Origin: an uncultured Blautia sp.
GTDB taxonomy: Bacteria > Bacillota > Clostridia > Lachnospirales > Lachnospiraceae
Direction of reading: 5' to 3'
Length of the DNA stretch: 53,864 nucleotides
Assembly: GCA_937900135.1 (NCBI GenBank)
Contig: CALCDJ010000061.1
Span: 1-53,864 of the forward strand
Shown: in pieces, positions 14,831 to 25,500 of the stretch
Numbering within the stretch: the first letter of the stretch is position 1
Layout: each line of letters starts with the position of its first letter
Made by a program: the position numbers and the translations under genes
Notes under the pieces: model-generated
Databases searched by the model: none
Told to the model about the DNA's origin: nothing
The model's input: the letters and a program-made list of their open reading frames with translations, nothing else

Positions 14831-16915
14831 ATGATCGTTACGGCAGCATCGTCAGCAGAAGAAATGAAGAAAAAAAATGGAAAAGAGTATCTTCCTTATA
14901 TTATAGAACAGCTGAAATGCAGAATTGGGGAACTGGAACTTTCTCTGGAAGAAGGACAGAAGGAAATCGAAGGGATGCATGAGTATTACTGGGAAAATTA
15001 CACTGAGATGGACCAGTATGGATATGAAGAATTTGACAATCGTCAGGCCTTGTTTCAGCAGGTCAATGCCAACCAGGAAAATCAGAAACTTTGTCATCGT
15101 TTCCGGAAAATGCTGGATTCCCCTTTTTTCGGACGGGTGGATTTTGTGTATGAAGGAGAGGAGGAAGCCGAATGCTTTTATATTGGCATTGGAAATTTCG
15201 CCCGGAAGACCGGGAGCCTTCCTCTGATTTATGACTGGAGAGCGCCGGTCAGCGGACTGTTTTATGACTATGACAAAGGACCGGCTTCCTACCTGGCGCC
15301 GGTGGGAGAACTCACTGGTGAGATTGTATCCAAATGGCAGTATAAGATCCGAAAGGGAAAAATGCTGTATGAATTTCAAAGCGACATTAAGATTGATGAT
15401 GAAATTCTCAAGGCAGAGCTGGGAAGCCGGGGAGAGGTACAGTTAAAAAATATTGTCCGAACCATCCAGCGGGAACAGAATGCCATTATTCGAAATACCA
15501 GGGATCGGATTCTGGTAATTCAGGGAGCAGCAGGGAGCGGAAAAACTTCCGTGGCTCTCCATCGGATCGCTTATCTCCTCTATCATGACAGAGAGCATCT
15601 GAAATCCTCCAACATTTTGATCCTCTCTCCCAACAGTGTGTTTTCAGATTATATTTCTCACATTCTTCCGGAACTGGGAGAAGAAAACATCAGAGAGATG
15701 AGCTTCGATCTGTTTGCATATCGGCAGTTAAAGGATACGGCAGCAGACTGCGAAGACCGTTATGATCAGATTGAGCGCTGCCTGCGTCATCCCAGGAAAC
15801 AGGAGAGTTTCCAGATGAAACAGTCAGAAGAATTTCTGAATCAGCTGGAGGCATTTATTCTCTGCCTGGAAGATGACCTGATGCAGTTTCGGGATGTGGA
15901 GTACAGAGGCTATCAGAAAACTGAGGCAGAGATCATCCGCCTGTTCTACTTTAAATTTATGGAAATTCCGCTGCTTTCCCGGATGGAGGCAGTGGCCGAA
16001 TATTTTATTGATGAAGTGGAGACACTAAGGGACAGAGATCTGCCGCCGGAGGATCGGGAGATGATCCTGGAAAAGTTCCAGAAGATGTATGAAACCAGAG
16101 ATTTTTATGTGTTGTATAACCGTTTCCTCAAGCAAGAGGGATATCGTACTCTTCCCAATAAACCGTTGGAAAAAAGAAAAATCCCCTATGAAGATGTGTA
16201 TCCCATTCTGTATCTGAAATATCGGTTACAGACGCAGAAGGGGCATAGCGGGATCAAACATCTGGTAGTGGATGAGATGCAGGATTATTCCAGACTTCAA
16301 TATCTTCTCTTAAATCAGATGTTTTCCTGCAAAATGACCATTCTGGGAGACAAGGCTCAGACCATGGAGGATAAGGAACAGGATGTAACCGCATTTCTTC
16401 CCCAGATTTTTGGAAGAGATACCAGAAGAATCGTTATGAACAAAAGCTATCGAAATACGGTGGAGATTGCTTCTTATGCCAACAAACTGGCTGGAATTAC
16501 AGAGATGGAGCTGTTTGACCGTCATGGACTTCCGGTACAGGAACGAAAAGTATCTGGGATTTCTGAGGCATTGAAGGAGGTAGTCAAAGCCTGCCGGCTG
16601 TCCCCGGATGGATTTGAGACAGGAGTGGTGATTCTTCCCAGTGAAGGGCAGGCTCTGGCGGCTTATGAGTGCCTCCAGGAGCTTCTGAAGGAGCAGGGCT
16701 TTGATACGGAACATAAGCTGTCGTATCTGGATCGCAACAGTTCCAATTTCCAAAAAGGGCTGACAGTAACCACCTTTTATCTGGCAAAGGGACTGGAATT
16801 TGATCAGGTATTTGCCCTGTTTCCGGAGAAGGATACATCACCTCTTCTGAAACAGGGAAAATATATTGCGGCAACACGGGCGCTTCATGAATTGTATATG
16901 TATGAGCTTTTGTAG
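14831..16915 (+). CDS. helD: HelD-like RNA polymerase recycling ATPase
   Basis: This 694-residue UvrD-like superfamily 1 ATPase is of the HelD type, which binds stalled RNA polymerase and removes it from DNA instead of acting as a classic helicase. A long N-terminal coiled coil (about 15-80, the arm that enters the secondary channel in HelD) precedes Walker A GAAGSGKT at 232-239 and a conserved LPLIYDWRAPVSGLFYDY block. Walker B is seen as HLVVDEMQDYS, motif III as ILGDKAQTM, and the last motifs as TTFYLAKGLEFDQV and AATRALHELYM. It is shorter than the 774-residue Bacillus protein. The start follows AAGGAGG; a longer in-frame extension reaches into the ABC gene and is rejected. It appears monocistronic. 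Confidence 0.88.
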   Translation: MIVTAASSAEEMKKKNGKEYLPYIIEQLKCRIGELELSLEEGQKEIEGMHEYYWENYTEMDQYGYEEFDNRQALFQQVNANQENQKLCHRFRKMLDSPFFGRVDFVYEGEEEAECFYIGIGNFARKTGSLPLIYDWRAPVSGLFYDYDKGPASYLAPVGELTGEIVSKWQYKIRKGKMLYEFQSDIKIDDEILKAELGSRGEVQLKNIVRTIQREQNAIIRNTRDRILVIQGAAGSGKTSVALHRIAYLLYHDREHLKSSNILILSPNSVFSDYISHILPELGEENIREMSFDLFAYRQLKDTAADCEDRYDQIERCLRHPRKQESFQMKQSEEFLNQLEAFILCLEDDLMQFRDVEYRGYQKTEAEIIRLFYFKFMEIPLLSRMEAVAEYFIDEVETLRDRDLPPEDREMILEKFQKMYETRDFYVLYNRFLKQEGYRTLPNKPLEKRKIPYEDVYPILYLKYRLQTQKGHSGIKHLVVDEMQDYSRLQYLLLNQMFSCKMTILGDKAQTMEDKEQDVTAFLPQIFGRDTRRIVMNKSYRNTVEIASYANKLAGITEMELFDRHGLPVQERKVSGISEALKEVVKACRLSPDGFETGVVILPSEGQALAAYECLQELLKEQGFDTEHKLSYLDRNSSNFQKGLTVTTFYLAKGLEFDQVFALFPEKDTSPLLKQGKYIAATRALHELYMYELL

Positions 16916-16979
16916 GGGAAAAAACAAATTACAGATGCAAATCAGAAAAGTAGTATCATAAGAGAAAACTGAAATTTTA

Positions 16980-17008
16980 TTGACAGGTATTTAATAAAAT
17001 TGTAAAAT
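16980..17008 (+). promoter_or_regulatory. Promoter of the lipoprotein gene
   Basis: TTGACA at 16980-16985 and TAAAAT at 17003-17008 with a 17-base spacer. This is one of the best promoter matches in the window, so the lipoprotein may be well expressed. Confidence 0.8.
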
Positions 17009-17049
17009 ATCATATAAGGGACTGTAGATAAGAAATTAAGGAGGATACT

Positions 17050-18108
17050 ATGAAGAACAAAAAATTAGTGGCAATCTTAGCCTTGACACTTTCTCTTTCC
17101 GGAGTTTTGTCGGCATGTGGATTTGGCGGGGGAGATAAGCCGGACGAAGTTGTGGAAACAACCCCCACACCGGAACCGACGAAAGCGCCTAAGGCATCCG
17201 TAACCCCATCACCCAATGCCCAATCGACTGTTTATACATCCAAGGATAAGACCTTATCCATTGAACTGCCTGACGCTACCTGGTCTTACAAGAATGATGA
17301 GACAAACATGGTAAGCTTTGAATCCCCAGAGCAGGGCAAACTTCTGATCCTTCACGGGAATGATATGAGTACCGTTGTAATTCCCAATACTCAGGATATG
17401 GCTGTGACTCTGGAACAGGCATCAGATATGACCCAGGGAACAGATTTTGAGATTCAGGATTATAAGGCAGAGAATATTGACGGCGTAGGTGTGTATTCCT
17501 ATGTGACCAAGATTCTGAATAAGGAAAAGGGCGGCGGATATTCTTATGTAGTAAATAAATATTTTGCCAATGATGAGGAATTTTACAGCCTCACCGGTTC
17601 TGTTAAATCAGACAGCGCCGATGTTCTGGCTAAGGTACAGAAATCCATCAATTCCTTCAAGATTCTGGGAGATTCTACTTTGAAGGCTGCAGCAGGTAAG
17701 GCTTCTGGCAATACCCAGACAGATGGAGCCAACGGAGAGGGAACCACCCAGGGAGGCGCTGCAGGAGAAACTGGTACAGAGGGAACCGTTCAGGGAGGTA
17801 CATCAGAAGGCGGTACCACAACTTCTCAGGGAAGCAGTGAAGGTACAGGAGATACTTCCGGCAATTATTCCGGCGGTGGACTGACTGCAGAGCAGGTTCT
17901 GGCAGATACCACACAGAGCAGAACCATCTATCGTAATTCTGATGGACGTCCGCTGGTAATTTACTCAGACGGAACCGGAAACAACTGGTCAGATGAAGAT
18001 GGAAACACCTATGACTTTGCAAACGATGAAGATGTTTATGACCAGGATGGTGTGGATTACTACTATCATGGAGAAGCCGGAGATGTATATTTCATGCCGG
18101 TAGAATAA
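17050..18108 (+). CDS. Lipoprotein with PsbP/DcrB-like domain and Gly-Thr linker
   Basis: The 352-residue precursor has a lipoprotein signal peptide with lipobox LSAC (Cys23), so it should be anchored to the outer face of the cytoplasmic membrane. A Thr/Pro linker (about 35-60) leads to a domain at about 60-205 (KTLSIELPDATWSYK at its start) that resembles DcrB/PsbP-like folds. A second linker of about 65 residues is rich in Gly, Thr, Ser and Gln. The C-terminal 65 residues are rich in Asp, Tyr and Asn, with SRTIYRNSDGRPLVIYSDG. The function is unknown. It is transcribed alone, with its own promoter and terminator. The signal peptide and lipobox are clear; the domain assignment is tentative. 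Confidence 0.82.
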   Translation: MKNKKLVAILALTLSLSGVLSACGFGGGDKPDEVVETTPTPEPTKAPKASVTPSPNAQSTVYTSKDKTLSIELPDATWSYKNDETNMVSFESPEQGKLLILHGNDMSTVVIPNTQDMAVTLEQASDMTQGTDFEIQDYKAENIDGVGVYSYVTKILNKEKGGGYSYVVNKYFANDEEFYSLTGSVKSDSADVLAKVQKSINSFKILGDSTLKAAAGKASGNTQTDGANGEGTTQGGAAGETGTEGTVQGGTSEGGTTTSQGSSEGTGDTSGNYSGGGLTAEQVLADTTQSRTIYRNSDGRPLVIYSDGTGNNWSDEDGNTYDFANDEDVYDQDGVDYYYHGEAGDVYFMPVE

Positions 18109-18135
18109 CGAAAGATTCTGTTGTTTCTATGCAGA

Positions 18136-18164
18136 AAAGCCGCGGTTTGATACTGCGGCTTTCT
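18136..18164 (+). terminator. Terminator of the lipoprotein gene
   Basis: AAAGCCGCGGT pairs with ACTGCGGCTTT across a TTGAT loop, with a G-U pair, followed by a T-rich run. Confidence 0.75.
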
Positions 18165-18166
18165 CT

Positions 18167-18195
18167 TTGCATCTTCCTGTGACCTGTGATACAAT
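18167..18195 (+). promoter_or_regulatory. Promoter of the methyltransferase gene
   Basis: TTGCAT at 18167-18172 and TACAAT at 18190-18195 with a 17-base spacer; TGA just before the -10 gives an extended -10. It may serve the methyltransferase, hslO and nadE together, since no terminator separates them. Confidence 0.6.
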
Positions 18196-18255
18196 GAAAA
18201 CCACAAAAAGTCACCGGGAAAAAGTGACAGGGAGTACAGAACGAGGAGGAAGATC

Positions 18256-19020
18256 ATGGAAGCATATGAAGAATTCGCAAGAGTTTATGATATGTTCATG
18301 GATAATGTGGAATACGAAAACTGGGCGCAATATTTAAAAGAGCGTCTGAGAGAATACGGAATTGAGGATGGGCTGGTTCTGGAACTGGGATGTGGAACCG
18401 GAACAATGACAGAACTCCTTTCAGAAGCCGGTTATGATATGATCGGTGTGGACAATTCTGAGGAAATGCTCTCAGAAGCTATGGAAAAAAGAGTGGAATC
18501 CGGACATGACATTTTGTATCTTTTGCAGGATATGCAGGAATTTGAATTGTATGGTACGGTACGCGCAGTGGTGAGCGTATGTGACAGTCTGAATTATGTA
18601 ACAGAAGAGGAGGAACTCCTTCAGGTATTTCGTCTTGTGAATAATTATCTGGATCCAGAAGGAATTTTTCTGTTTGATATGAATACGCGGTATAAATATG
18701 AAGAACTGCTGGGAGATACCACCATTGCAGAGAACCGGGAGGATGGCAGTTTTATCTGGGAAAATACCTTTGATCCGGGAAGCGGGATCAATGAATATGC
18801 CCTGACGCTGTTCCTTCAAAGAGAAGACGGATTATATGAAAAAAGTGAGGAAATCCATTACCAGAGAGCCTACTCGCTGGAAAGAATCAAAGAGCTGCTT
18901 TTAGAAGCCGGACTGGAGCTTTTGGCTGTTTATGATGCCTATACCCTTTCTCCGGTACGTCCAGACAGCGAAAGAGTAACCGTTTTGGCAAGGGAACATG
19001 GAAAAAGCAGCGCAGAATAA
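18256..19020 (+). CDS. Class I SAM-dependent methyltransferase
   Basis: This 254-residue protein has a Rossmann-type methyltransferase domain. Motif I is VLELGCGTGTMTELL at about residues 40-55, followed by the acidic motif II MIGVDNSEEML and DMQEF. Proteins of this group act on small molecules or on unknown substrates, and none can be assigned here. The sequence has no signal peptide or membrane segment. The start follows GAGGAGGAAG. It is followed 50 bases later by hslO in the same direction; in many Lachnospiraceae these two are neighbours, but this does not reveal a substrate. Confidence 0.88.
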   Translation: MEAYEEFARVYDMFMDNVEYENWAQYLKERLREYGIEDGLVLELGCGTGTMTELLSEAGYDMIGVDNSEEMLSEAMEKRVESGHDILYLLQDMQEFELYGTVRAVVSVCDSLNYVTEEEELLQVFRLVNNYLDPEGIFLFDMNTRYKYEELLGDTTIAENREDGSFIWENTFDPGSGINEYALTLFLQREDGLYEKSEEIHYQRAYSLERIKELLLEAGLELLAVYDAYTLSPVRPDSERVTVLAREHGKSSAE

Positions 19021-19070
19021 AAAAGAACAAAAGGAAGATTCCCCAAAAAAGGGATGATCAGGAGGATTTT

Positions 19071-19949
19071 ATGAGTGACTATATTGTAAGAGCAATGGCT
19101 GCAGGCAGACAGATTCGTGCCTTCGCAGCAGTAACGACAGAAACTGTGGAAACCGCAAGAAAAAACCATAACACCAGTCCTGTGGCAACCGCTGCCCTGG
19201 GACGTCTTCTTACCGGAGGCGCAATGATGGGAGTGATGATGAAGGGCGAGAAGGACATTCTTACACTTCAGATTCATGCAGGCGGCCCTCTGAATGGAAT
19301 CACTGTGACTGCAGATTCCATGGGAAGAGTCAAAGGTTATGTGGGAAATCCCAACGTCTGCATTCCGGCAAATGCCAAGGGCAAACTGGATGTGGCCGGC
19401 GCCGTGGGTGTGGGATTTATGAATGTGATCAAAGACATGGGACTGAAGGAGCCATATATGGGACAGGTAGCGCTTCAGACCAGTGAAATTGCAGAGGATC
19501 TGACTTATTATTTTGTCACAAGTGAACAGGTGCCTTCTGCTGTGGGACTGGGTGTTCTGATGAACAAAGATAACACCGTCCGTCAGGCTGGCGGATTTAT
19601 TGTACAGCTGATGCCTTTTGCAGAGGAGTCTGTGATTGCCAGACTGGAGGAAAACGTACAGAAAATTACTTCTGTGACTTCTCTTCTGGAAGAAGGGCAT
19701 ACTCCGGAAAGTCTTCTGGAAAGGGTACTGGAAGGCTTTGATGTGGAAATCAATGATACCGTTCCCACAGAGTTTTACTGTAACTGCAGTAAGGAACGTG
19801 TTGAAAAAGCGTTGATCAGTATCGGAAGAAAAGACTTAAACGAACTGATCCAGGAAGGCAAGGATGTGGAAATGAACTGCCATTTCTGTAACACAAACTA
19901 TGTATTTTCTGTGGAAGAGCTGAAGGAAATCCTGCGCAGATGTAAATAA
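19071..19949 (+). CDS. hslO: Redox-regulated chaperone Hsp33
   Basis: Hsp33 is a cytoplasmic holdase that becomes active when oxidants form disulfides in its zinc-binding C-terminus. The 292-residue length is normal. The zinc switch is complete: Cys237 and Cys239 (YCNCS) and Cys270 and Cys273 (NCHFCN). The N-terminal folding core contains TSPVATAALGRLLTG and GGPLNGITVTADSMG, both typical. The start follows AGGAGG. It lies between a methyltransferase gene and nadE without a visible terminator, so the three may be co-transcribed. Control by its own stress promoter is not evident. Confidence 0.96.
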   Translation: MSDYIVRAMAAGRQIRAFAAVTTETVETARKNHNTSPVATAALGRLLTGGAMMGVMMKGEKDILTLQIHAGGPLNGITVTADSMGRVKGYVGNPNVCIPANAKGKLDVAGAVGVGFMNVIKDMGLKEPYMGQVALQTSEIAEDLTYYFVTSEQVPSAVGLGVLMNKDNTVRQAGGFIVQLMPFAEESVIARLEENVQKITSVTSLLEEGHTPESLLERVLEGFDVEINDTVPTEFYCNCSKERVEKALISIGRKDLNELIQEGKDVEMNCHFCNTNYVFSVEELKEILRRCK

Positions 19950-19985
19950 AACAGCGGGAAACAGCAGCAAAGAAAGGATGGGCCT

Positions 19986-21902
19986 ATGAGACAGGGATTT
20001 ATCAAAACAGCAGCAGCCACTCCAAAGATCGTGGTTGCAGACTGTAAGGCAAATGGAGAAGAAATTCTCCGACTGGTGAGAGAAATGGCAAAGGAACATG
20101 CAAAGCTCATGGTGTTTCCAGAACTTTGTATCACCGGATATACCTGTGGAGATCTGTTCTCCCAGAGATGTCTGATTGAAAGCGCATGGGAAACTGTTCT
20201 GCACATTGCAAAAGAAACGGAAGAAGTGGATGCGCTGATTTTTATAGGAGCGCCGGTACGTTATAAGGGAAAACTATATAACACAGCCATTGCTCTTAAC
20301 CGGGGAAACATTCTGGGAATTGTACCCAAATGCCATTTGCCAAATTACGGGGAATTTTATGAGCAGAGAAACTTTACTTCTGGACAGGACGGTGATGTTT
20401 CCTGGCTGGAAACAGAGGAAAATGAAATTCCTTTTGGAAACGGATTTTACTTTGCTTCCGATGAAATACCGGAACTGACTGTGGCAGCAGAAATCTGTGA
20501 GGATCTCTGGGTACCCATGCCTCCAAGCATTCAGCATGCGTTAAACGGTGCACATATTATTGTAAATCTTTCTGCCAGCAATGAGATGGTAGGAAAGACT
20601 GCTTATCGCAGAAATCTGATAAAAGGACAGTCTGCCCGTCTGGTCTGCGGATATGTATATGCCAATGCCGGTGAAGGGGAATCTACCCAGGATCTGGTTT
20701 TCGGAGGACAGAATCTCATTGCAGAAAATGGAACCATTCTTTCAGAATGCAAGAGCTTTTCCAATGAAATCATCTATGGGGAAATTGATGTACAGAAACT
20801 TGCAGATGAACGAAGACGGCTGACCACCTTCCCTCCCGCAGAAGAGGTTATGACCATTCCTTTCCATGTGGAAGTGGAAAAAACCAGCCTTACCAGGAAA
20901 TTTGCAAGGCTTCCCTTTGTTCCTTCAGATGAGGCGGAAAGAAACCAGCGCTGTGAAGAGATTCTGCAAATTCAGGCCATGGGACTGAAAAAACGAATGG
21001 AGCATATTCACTGTGAAAAGGCGATGGTAGGCTTGTCCGGGGGTCTGGATTCCACGCTTGCCCTGCTTGTGATTGCCCGTACCTTTGACCGGATGGGGCT
21101 GGATCGGGGAAATATCCACTGTGTGACCATGCCATGTTTTGGAACCACAGACCGTACCTATCAGAATGCGTGTCAGTTAAGCCGTGAGCTTGGTACAAAA
21201 CTCAGCGAGATCAATATAAAAGAAGCGGTGAACGTGCATTTTCGTGATATTGGCCACGACAGCCAGGTTCATGATGTAACTTATGAAAACAGTCAGGCCA
21301 GAGAGCGTACCCAGATCCTCATGGATCTTTCCAATCAGGAGGGTTCGATCCTGGTGGGAACAGGAGATCTTTCTGAACTGGCTCTTGGATGGGCAACTTA
21401 TAATGGGGATCATATGTCCATGTATGGCGTTAATGGTTCTGTTCCCAAAACCCTGGTGCGTCATCTGGTACGCTATTATGCAGATACCTGTGGAGAAGAG
21501 GCTTTAAAGGCCGTTCTTCTGGATATTCTGGATACACCGGTAAGTCCGGAATTGCTGCCGCCGGAAGAAAACGGTGAGATTGCTCAGAAGACAGAAGATC
21601 TGGTGGGACCCTATGAGCTCCATGATTTTTATTTGTATTATATGCTCCGGGCCGGTTTTGAGCCGAAAAAGATTCACCGAATCGCCTGCGAGACCTTTGA
21701 GGGTATTTATGACAGGGAAACCCTATATAAATGGCTGAAGAAATTTTACTGGAGATTTTTCAGCCAGCAGTTCAAACGCTCCTGTCTCCCAGACGGCCCA
21801 AAGGTGGGAAGTGTAGCAGTGTCTCCAAGGGGAGATCTCCGTATGCCAAGTGATGCCAGTGCAAGGATCTGGCTGGAGCAGCTGGAAGAATTGGAAAAAT
21901 AA
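19986..21902 (+). CDS. nadE: Glutamine-dependent NAD+ synthetase
   Basis: NadE makes NAD+ from nicotinic acid adenine dinucleotide, ATP and glutamine. The 638-residue form has both domains. The N-terminal nitrilase-type glutaminase domain (about 1-290) carries the Glu in VFPELCITGYT, the Lys in PKCHLPNYGE and the nucleophile Cys171 in AAEICEDLW. The C-terminal synthetase domain has the PP-loop SGGLDS at 351-356 and GTGDLSELALGW. Ammonia passes between them through a tunnel in known structures. The start follows AAGGATGG. A terminator follows directly. Confidence 0.97.
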   Translation: MRQGFIKTAAATPKIVVADCKANGEEILRLVREMAKEHAKLMVFPELCITGYTCGDLFSQRCLIESAWETVLHIAKETEEVDALIFIGAPVRYKGKLYNTAIALNRGNILGIVPKCHLPNYGEFYEQRNFTSGQDGDVSWLETEENEIPFGNGFYFASDEIPELTVAAEICEDLWVPMPPSIQHALNGAHIIVNLSASNEMVGKTAYRRNLIKGQSARLVCGYVYANAGEGESTQDLVFGGQNLIAENGTILSECKSFSNEIIYGEIDVQKLADERRRLTTFPPAEEVMTIPFHVEVEKTSLTRKFARLPFVPSDEAERNQRCEEILQIQAMGLKKRMEHIHCEKAMVGLSGGLDSTLALLVIARTFDRMGLDRGNIHCVTMPCFGTTDRTYQNACQLSRELGTKLSEINIKEAVNVHFRDIGHDSQVHDVTYENSQARERTQILMDLSNQEGSILVGTGDLSELALGWATYNGDHMSMYGVNGSVPKTLVRHLVRYYADTCGEEALKAVLLDILDTPVSPELLPPEENGEIAQKTEDLVGPYELHDFYLYYMLRAGFEPKKIHRIACETFEGIYDRETLYKWLKKFYWRFFSQQFKRSCLPDGPKVGSVAVSPRGDLRMPSDASARIWLEQLEELEK

Positions 21903-21910
21903 AAATAAGA

Positions 21911-21951
21911 AAGGCTGTGGAGCACAGAAAATCCTGCTTCACAGCCTTTTT
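21911..21951. terminator. Bidirectional terminator between nadE and the next gene
   Basis: AAGGCTGTG (21911-21919) pairs with CACAGCCTT (21940-21948), with an inner AGCA/TGCT pair, and T runs follow on both strands. It can serve nadE from the left and the convergent small gene from the right. Confidence 0.82.
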
Positions 21952-21975
21952 GCCATGTCAGAGACATAAAGAATG

Positions 21976-22416
21976 TTATTGGCCGGCACTGGCTTTGTTA
22001 AGGGCTTCTGTAATGGCATTCAGAAGCATCTGGGAAGTGTATTTCTGATCGGGGGAATAGGTAAGTCCTTCCAGGGACTGAGAGGTGTAGATCTGTGCAG
22101 CAAGAGAGTCCAGGGCCGGTTCCATGAGGGGAAACATGGCAGCGGTACTCTCGCTTAAATTATTCAGATGTATGGACTGAATCCGGTCAGCATCCACAGT
22201 GACTTCCACATCAAAGGTGTTGTCATTGAGGCGGATAGAAGACCGGTAAATGCCAGGGACATACGTCTGCGCTTGGGAAGTGGAAGCAGTGGTTGCTTTT
22301 CCCGGGCCAAACATAAAAAAAACAAGAATGCCCAGAATCAGGGCAAGAACCAGAAAAATAACCGTATAGATCACTTCTTTCATATGTAACACGATGATTT
22401 TGGTTTTGGAACTCAT
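21976..22416 (-). CDS. Membrane-anchored protein with FMN_bind-like domain
   Basis: This 146-residue protein has one N-terminal membrane segment (about 12-36, VIYTVIFLVLALILGILVFF) and an extracytoplasmic part. The sequence YVPGIYRSSIRLNDNTFDVE, then a short beta-rich stretch and a helical end, recalls FMN_bind-type or similar small beta domains that follow a GxY motif. No Thr for covalent flavin attachment can be identified, so FMN binding is uncertain. The start follows AGGAGG. It is divergent from addB, with about 150 bases between the start codons, and convergent with nadE. The function is unknown. Confidence 0.72.
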   Translation of the reverse strand: MSSKTKIIVLHMKEVIYTVIFLVLALILGILVFFMFGPGKATTASTSQAQTYVPGIYRSSIRLNDNTFDVEVTVDADRIQSIHLNNLSESTAAMFPLMEPALDSLAAQIYTSQSLEGLTYSPDQKYTSQMLLNAITEALNKASAGQ

Positions 22417-22501
22417 GGTACGCGCCTCCTGGTTTACTTTCTATATCCTATTAGTAAAAATGGAAAAATATGACTGGGAAAATCAGACAGGTTCTGTTTT
22501 T

Positions 22502-22531
22502 TTGTTCCGAAAGACGGTTTTATGGTATACT
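22502..22531 (+). promoter_or_regulatory. addB promoter
   Basis: TTGTTC (22502-22507) and TATACT (22526-22531) with an 18-base spacer, 30 bases before the addB start. Confidence 0.6.
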
Positions 22532-22561
22532 GAGAAAAAGAAAACAAGGATGGAGGGAGCT

Positions 22562-25500
22562 ATGTCGCTACAGTTTATCATTGGAAGCTCCGGAGTGGGA
22601 AAATCCCACTTCGCTTATGAAGAGATGATCCAGAAATCTCTGAGAAATCCAAAAAAGAATTATTATGTGATTGTACCGGAGCAGTTTACCATGCAGACGC
22701 AGAAAACACTGGTGGAAATGCATCCGGGCAAGGGAATCCTGAATATAGATATTTTAAGTTTTGAACGTCTTGCTTACCGGGTATTTGAAGAAGTGGGAGG
22801 AGACAGCCTCCGTCTCCTTGAAGAAACTGGAAAAAGTATGGTTTTGCGAAAGGTAGCCCAGGAGCATCAGAAGGAGCTTCCTTATCTGGGCAGTCAGATC
22901 AAAAAGCCTGGTTGTCTCAATGAAGTGAAATCCATGGTATCAGAGTTCCTTCAATACGAAGTGCATGAGGAAGAACTTCGGGATATGGTGGAGCAGGCCA
23001 GAGAAAAGACTTTGCTCTACCAGAAGATGCGGGATGTAGAGGTGCTTTATCAGGGCTTTCTGGAGTATCTTAAGGGGCATTACCTTACGGGAGAAGAGGT
23101 TATGGATGTGCTGGCGAAGCTGCTTCCATTTTCTGCCCGTCTCAGAGAAAGCGAGCTGTTGCTGGATGGATATACTGGTTTTACCCCCATTCAGATTAAG
23201 GTGATCGGGGAACTTTTAAATATCTGTGATAAAGTTATGGTTACGGTGACCATGGACAGCGGAGAGAATCCTTTTCGTCTGGGGAAACCCCATCAGCTGT
23301 TTTATATGAGCCGAAAAATGATTCATACGCTGTCTGGTCTTACGAAGAAACTGGAGGAACCGGTACTTTTAAAGGAACATGACCGTTCCCGCTTTGCAAA
23401 GGCGCCGGAACTTGCTTTTCTGGAACATCATCTCTTTCGTTACCGTCGGGCTGTATACGAACCGGAACCAGAACAGCTTAAAATTTTTTCAGCAGGAAAC
23501 CCCAGGGAGGAACTTCTGGAAGTGGCAAGAAGAATTCGGTTTCTGGTACGGGAGAAGAATTTTCGCTATGGAGAGATTGCAGTAATTACAGGCAATCTGG
23601 AGGAATATGGAAGTCTGGCCAGAGGTGTTTTTCAGGAGGCGGAGATTCCCTGCTTCCTGGATGAAAAGCATACGATTCTGATGAATCCCTTTGTGGAATA
23701 TATCCGGTCTGCCATTGAGATGGTGGTGATGGGCTTTTCTTATGAAAGTGTGTTCCGCTATCTTCGCTGCGGTATGTCCGATGTGACAAGAAGCCAGACA
23801 GATCAGTTGGAAAATTATGTGCTTGCCCTTGGCATACGGGGGTACAAAAAATGGGAGGAGCGTTGGGTGCGTGTTTCCCGGGGAATGAAACCGGAAGAAA
23901 TACAGATGCTCAATGAGATCCGTGAGATTTTTATAGAGGAAATCCAGCTGCTTGCCCATGGATTTTCCAAAGGAAATCAGACTGTGGAGGAATATTGCCG
24001 CTGTCTGTATGAATTTATTGTGAAAAGCCGGATTCAGGAGAAATTAAAAGAACGGGAAGAATTTTTTGCCAGCCAGGGAGACAAGGCCATGGAGAAGGAA
24101 TATGCTCAGATTTATGGCATTGTTATGGAGCTCCTGGACAAGATGGTGGAAATTCTGGGGGCTGAGGTGGTGTCCAAAAGAGAATTTCTTCAGCTTCTGG
24201 AAACCGGACTTACTGAGGCTAAGGTGGCGCTGATTCCCCCAAGTATGGATCAGGTTCTGATGGGAGATATGGAACGTACCCGTTTAAAGGATATCCGGGC
24301 TTTGTTTTTCGTGGGGGTGAATGAAGGTAACATTCCTAAAAATACGGAGTCCGGAGGGCTTCTTACGGAAATGGACCGGGAGTTTTTTGATCAACAGGGG
24401 ATGGAACTTGCTCCGGGACCTAAGGAACTTTTGCAAATGCAAAGGTTTTATCTGTATTTAAATCTCACCAAACCCAGTGAACGGTTGTGCCTGTCCTACT
24501 GCGTAACCAATGGAAAAGGGGAAGCCCAGGCGCCGGCTTATCTGATCCATTCCATCCGGAAACTTTTTTCAGGATTAATGGTGGAAATCTCCGGAGAGGA
24601 CAAAGATCCCATGCATCGGCTGGAGACGCCAAGGATTGGCATGGATTATTTTCTGGACAAGCTTTCCAGTGAGGATGGGATTTCAGATCCATTGTTTCAG
24701 GAATTGTATTCCTGGTATCTTAATCACCCGGAATACAAGGAAACCGTGAAATCACTGATAGATGCAGCGTTTGTGAGAAGACCTGCGGATGCCATTAGTA
24801 AAAGTGTGGCAAAGGCTCTTTATGGAGAAATTTCTCCCTACAGCGCTACAAGACTGGAACGGTTTGCTGCCTGTGCTTTTGCGCATTTTCTCCAGTATGG
24901 TTTGAAGGTGACTGAACGGGCAGAATATGAATTTCGGGCCATGGATATGGGAAATGTTATGCATCAGACTCTGGAACGGTTTGCCGTGGAACTGCGTAAG
25001 CAGGGGCTGAAGTGGGCTGAGCTTGCAGAGGAGCAGCGAAATGAACTGATTGACCAGTGCCTGGAGGAAGTGGCGGCAGATTACGGTAATACCATTCTGA
25101 AAAGCAATGCCAGAAATTCCTATATGATTCAGCGGACCAGGAGAATTCTGCACAGAACGGCCTGGGCCCTTCAGGAACAGCTGAAGCAGGGGGAATTTGA
25201 ACCTGAGGGCTTTGAGGTGGCATTTGGAGGCGGACGTATTGACCGCCTGGATACTTATGAAACGGATCAAAAGGTATATGTTAAGATTATTGATTATAAG
25301 ACGGGGAATACTTCCTTTGATCTGGTGGCTCTGTATCATGGACTGCAGCTGCAGCTGATGGTTTATCTGGACGCAGCTCTCATAGCAGAAAAAAGAAAGC
25401 ATCCCCACAAGGAAGTGGAGCCGGCGGGAATCTTTTATTATAACATCAAAGACCCCATGATCCAGGAAAACATCCAGGCAGATGTGGAACAGGTGCGTCA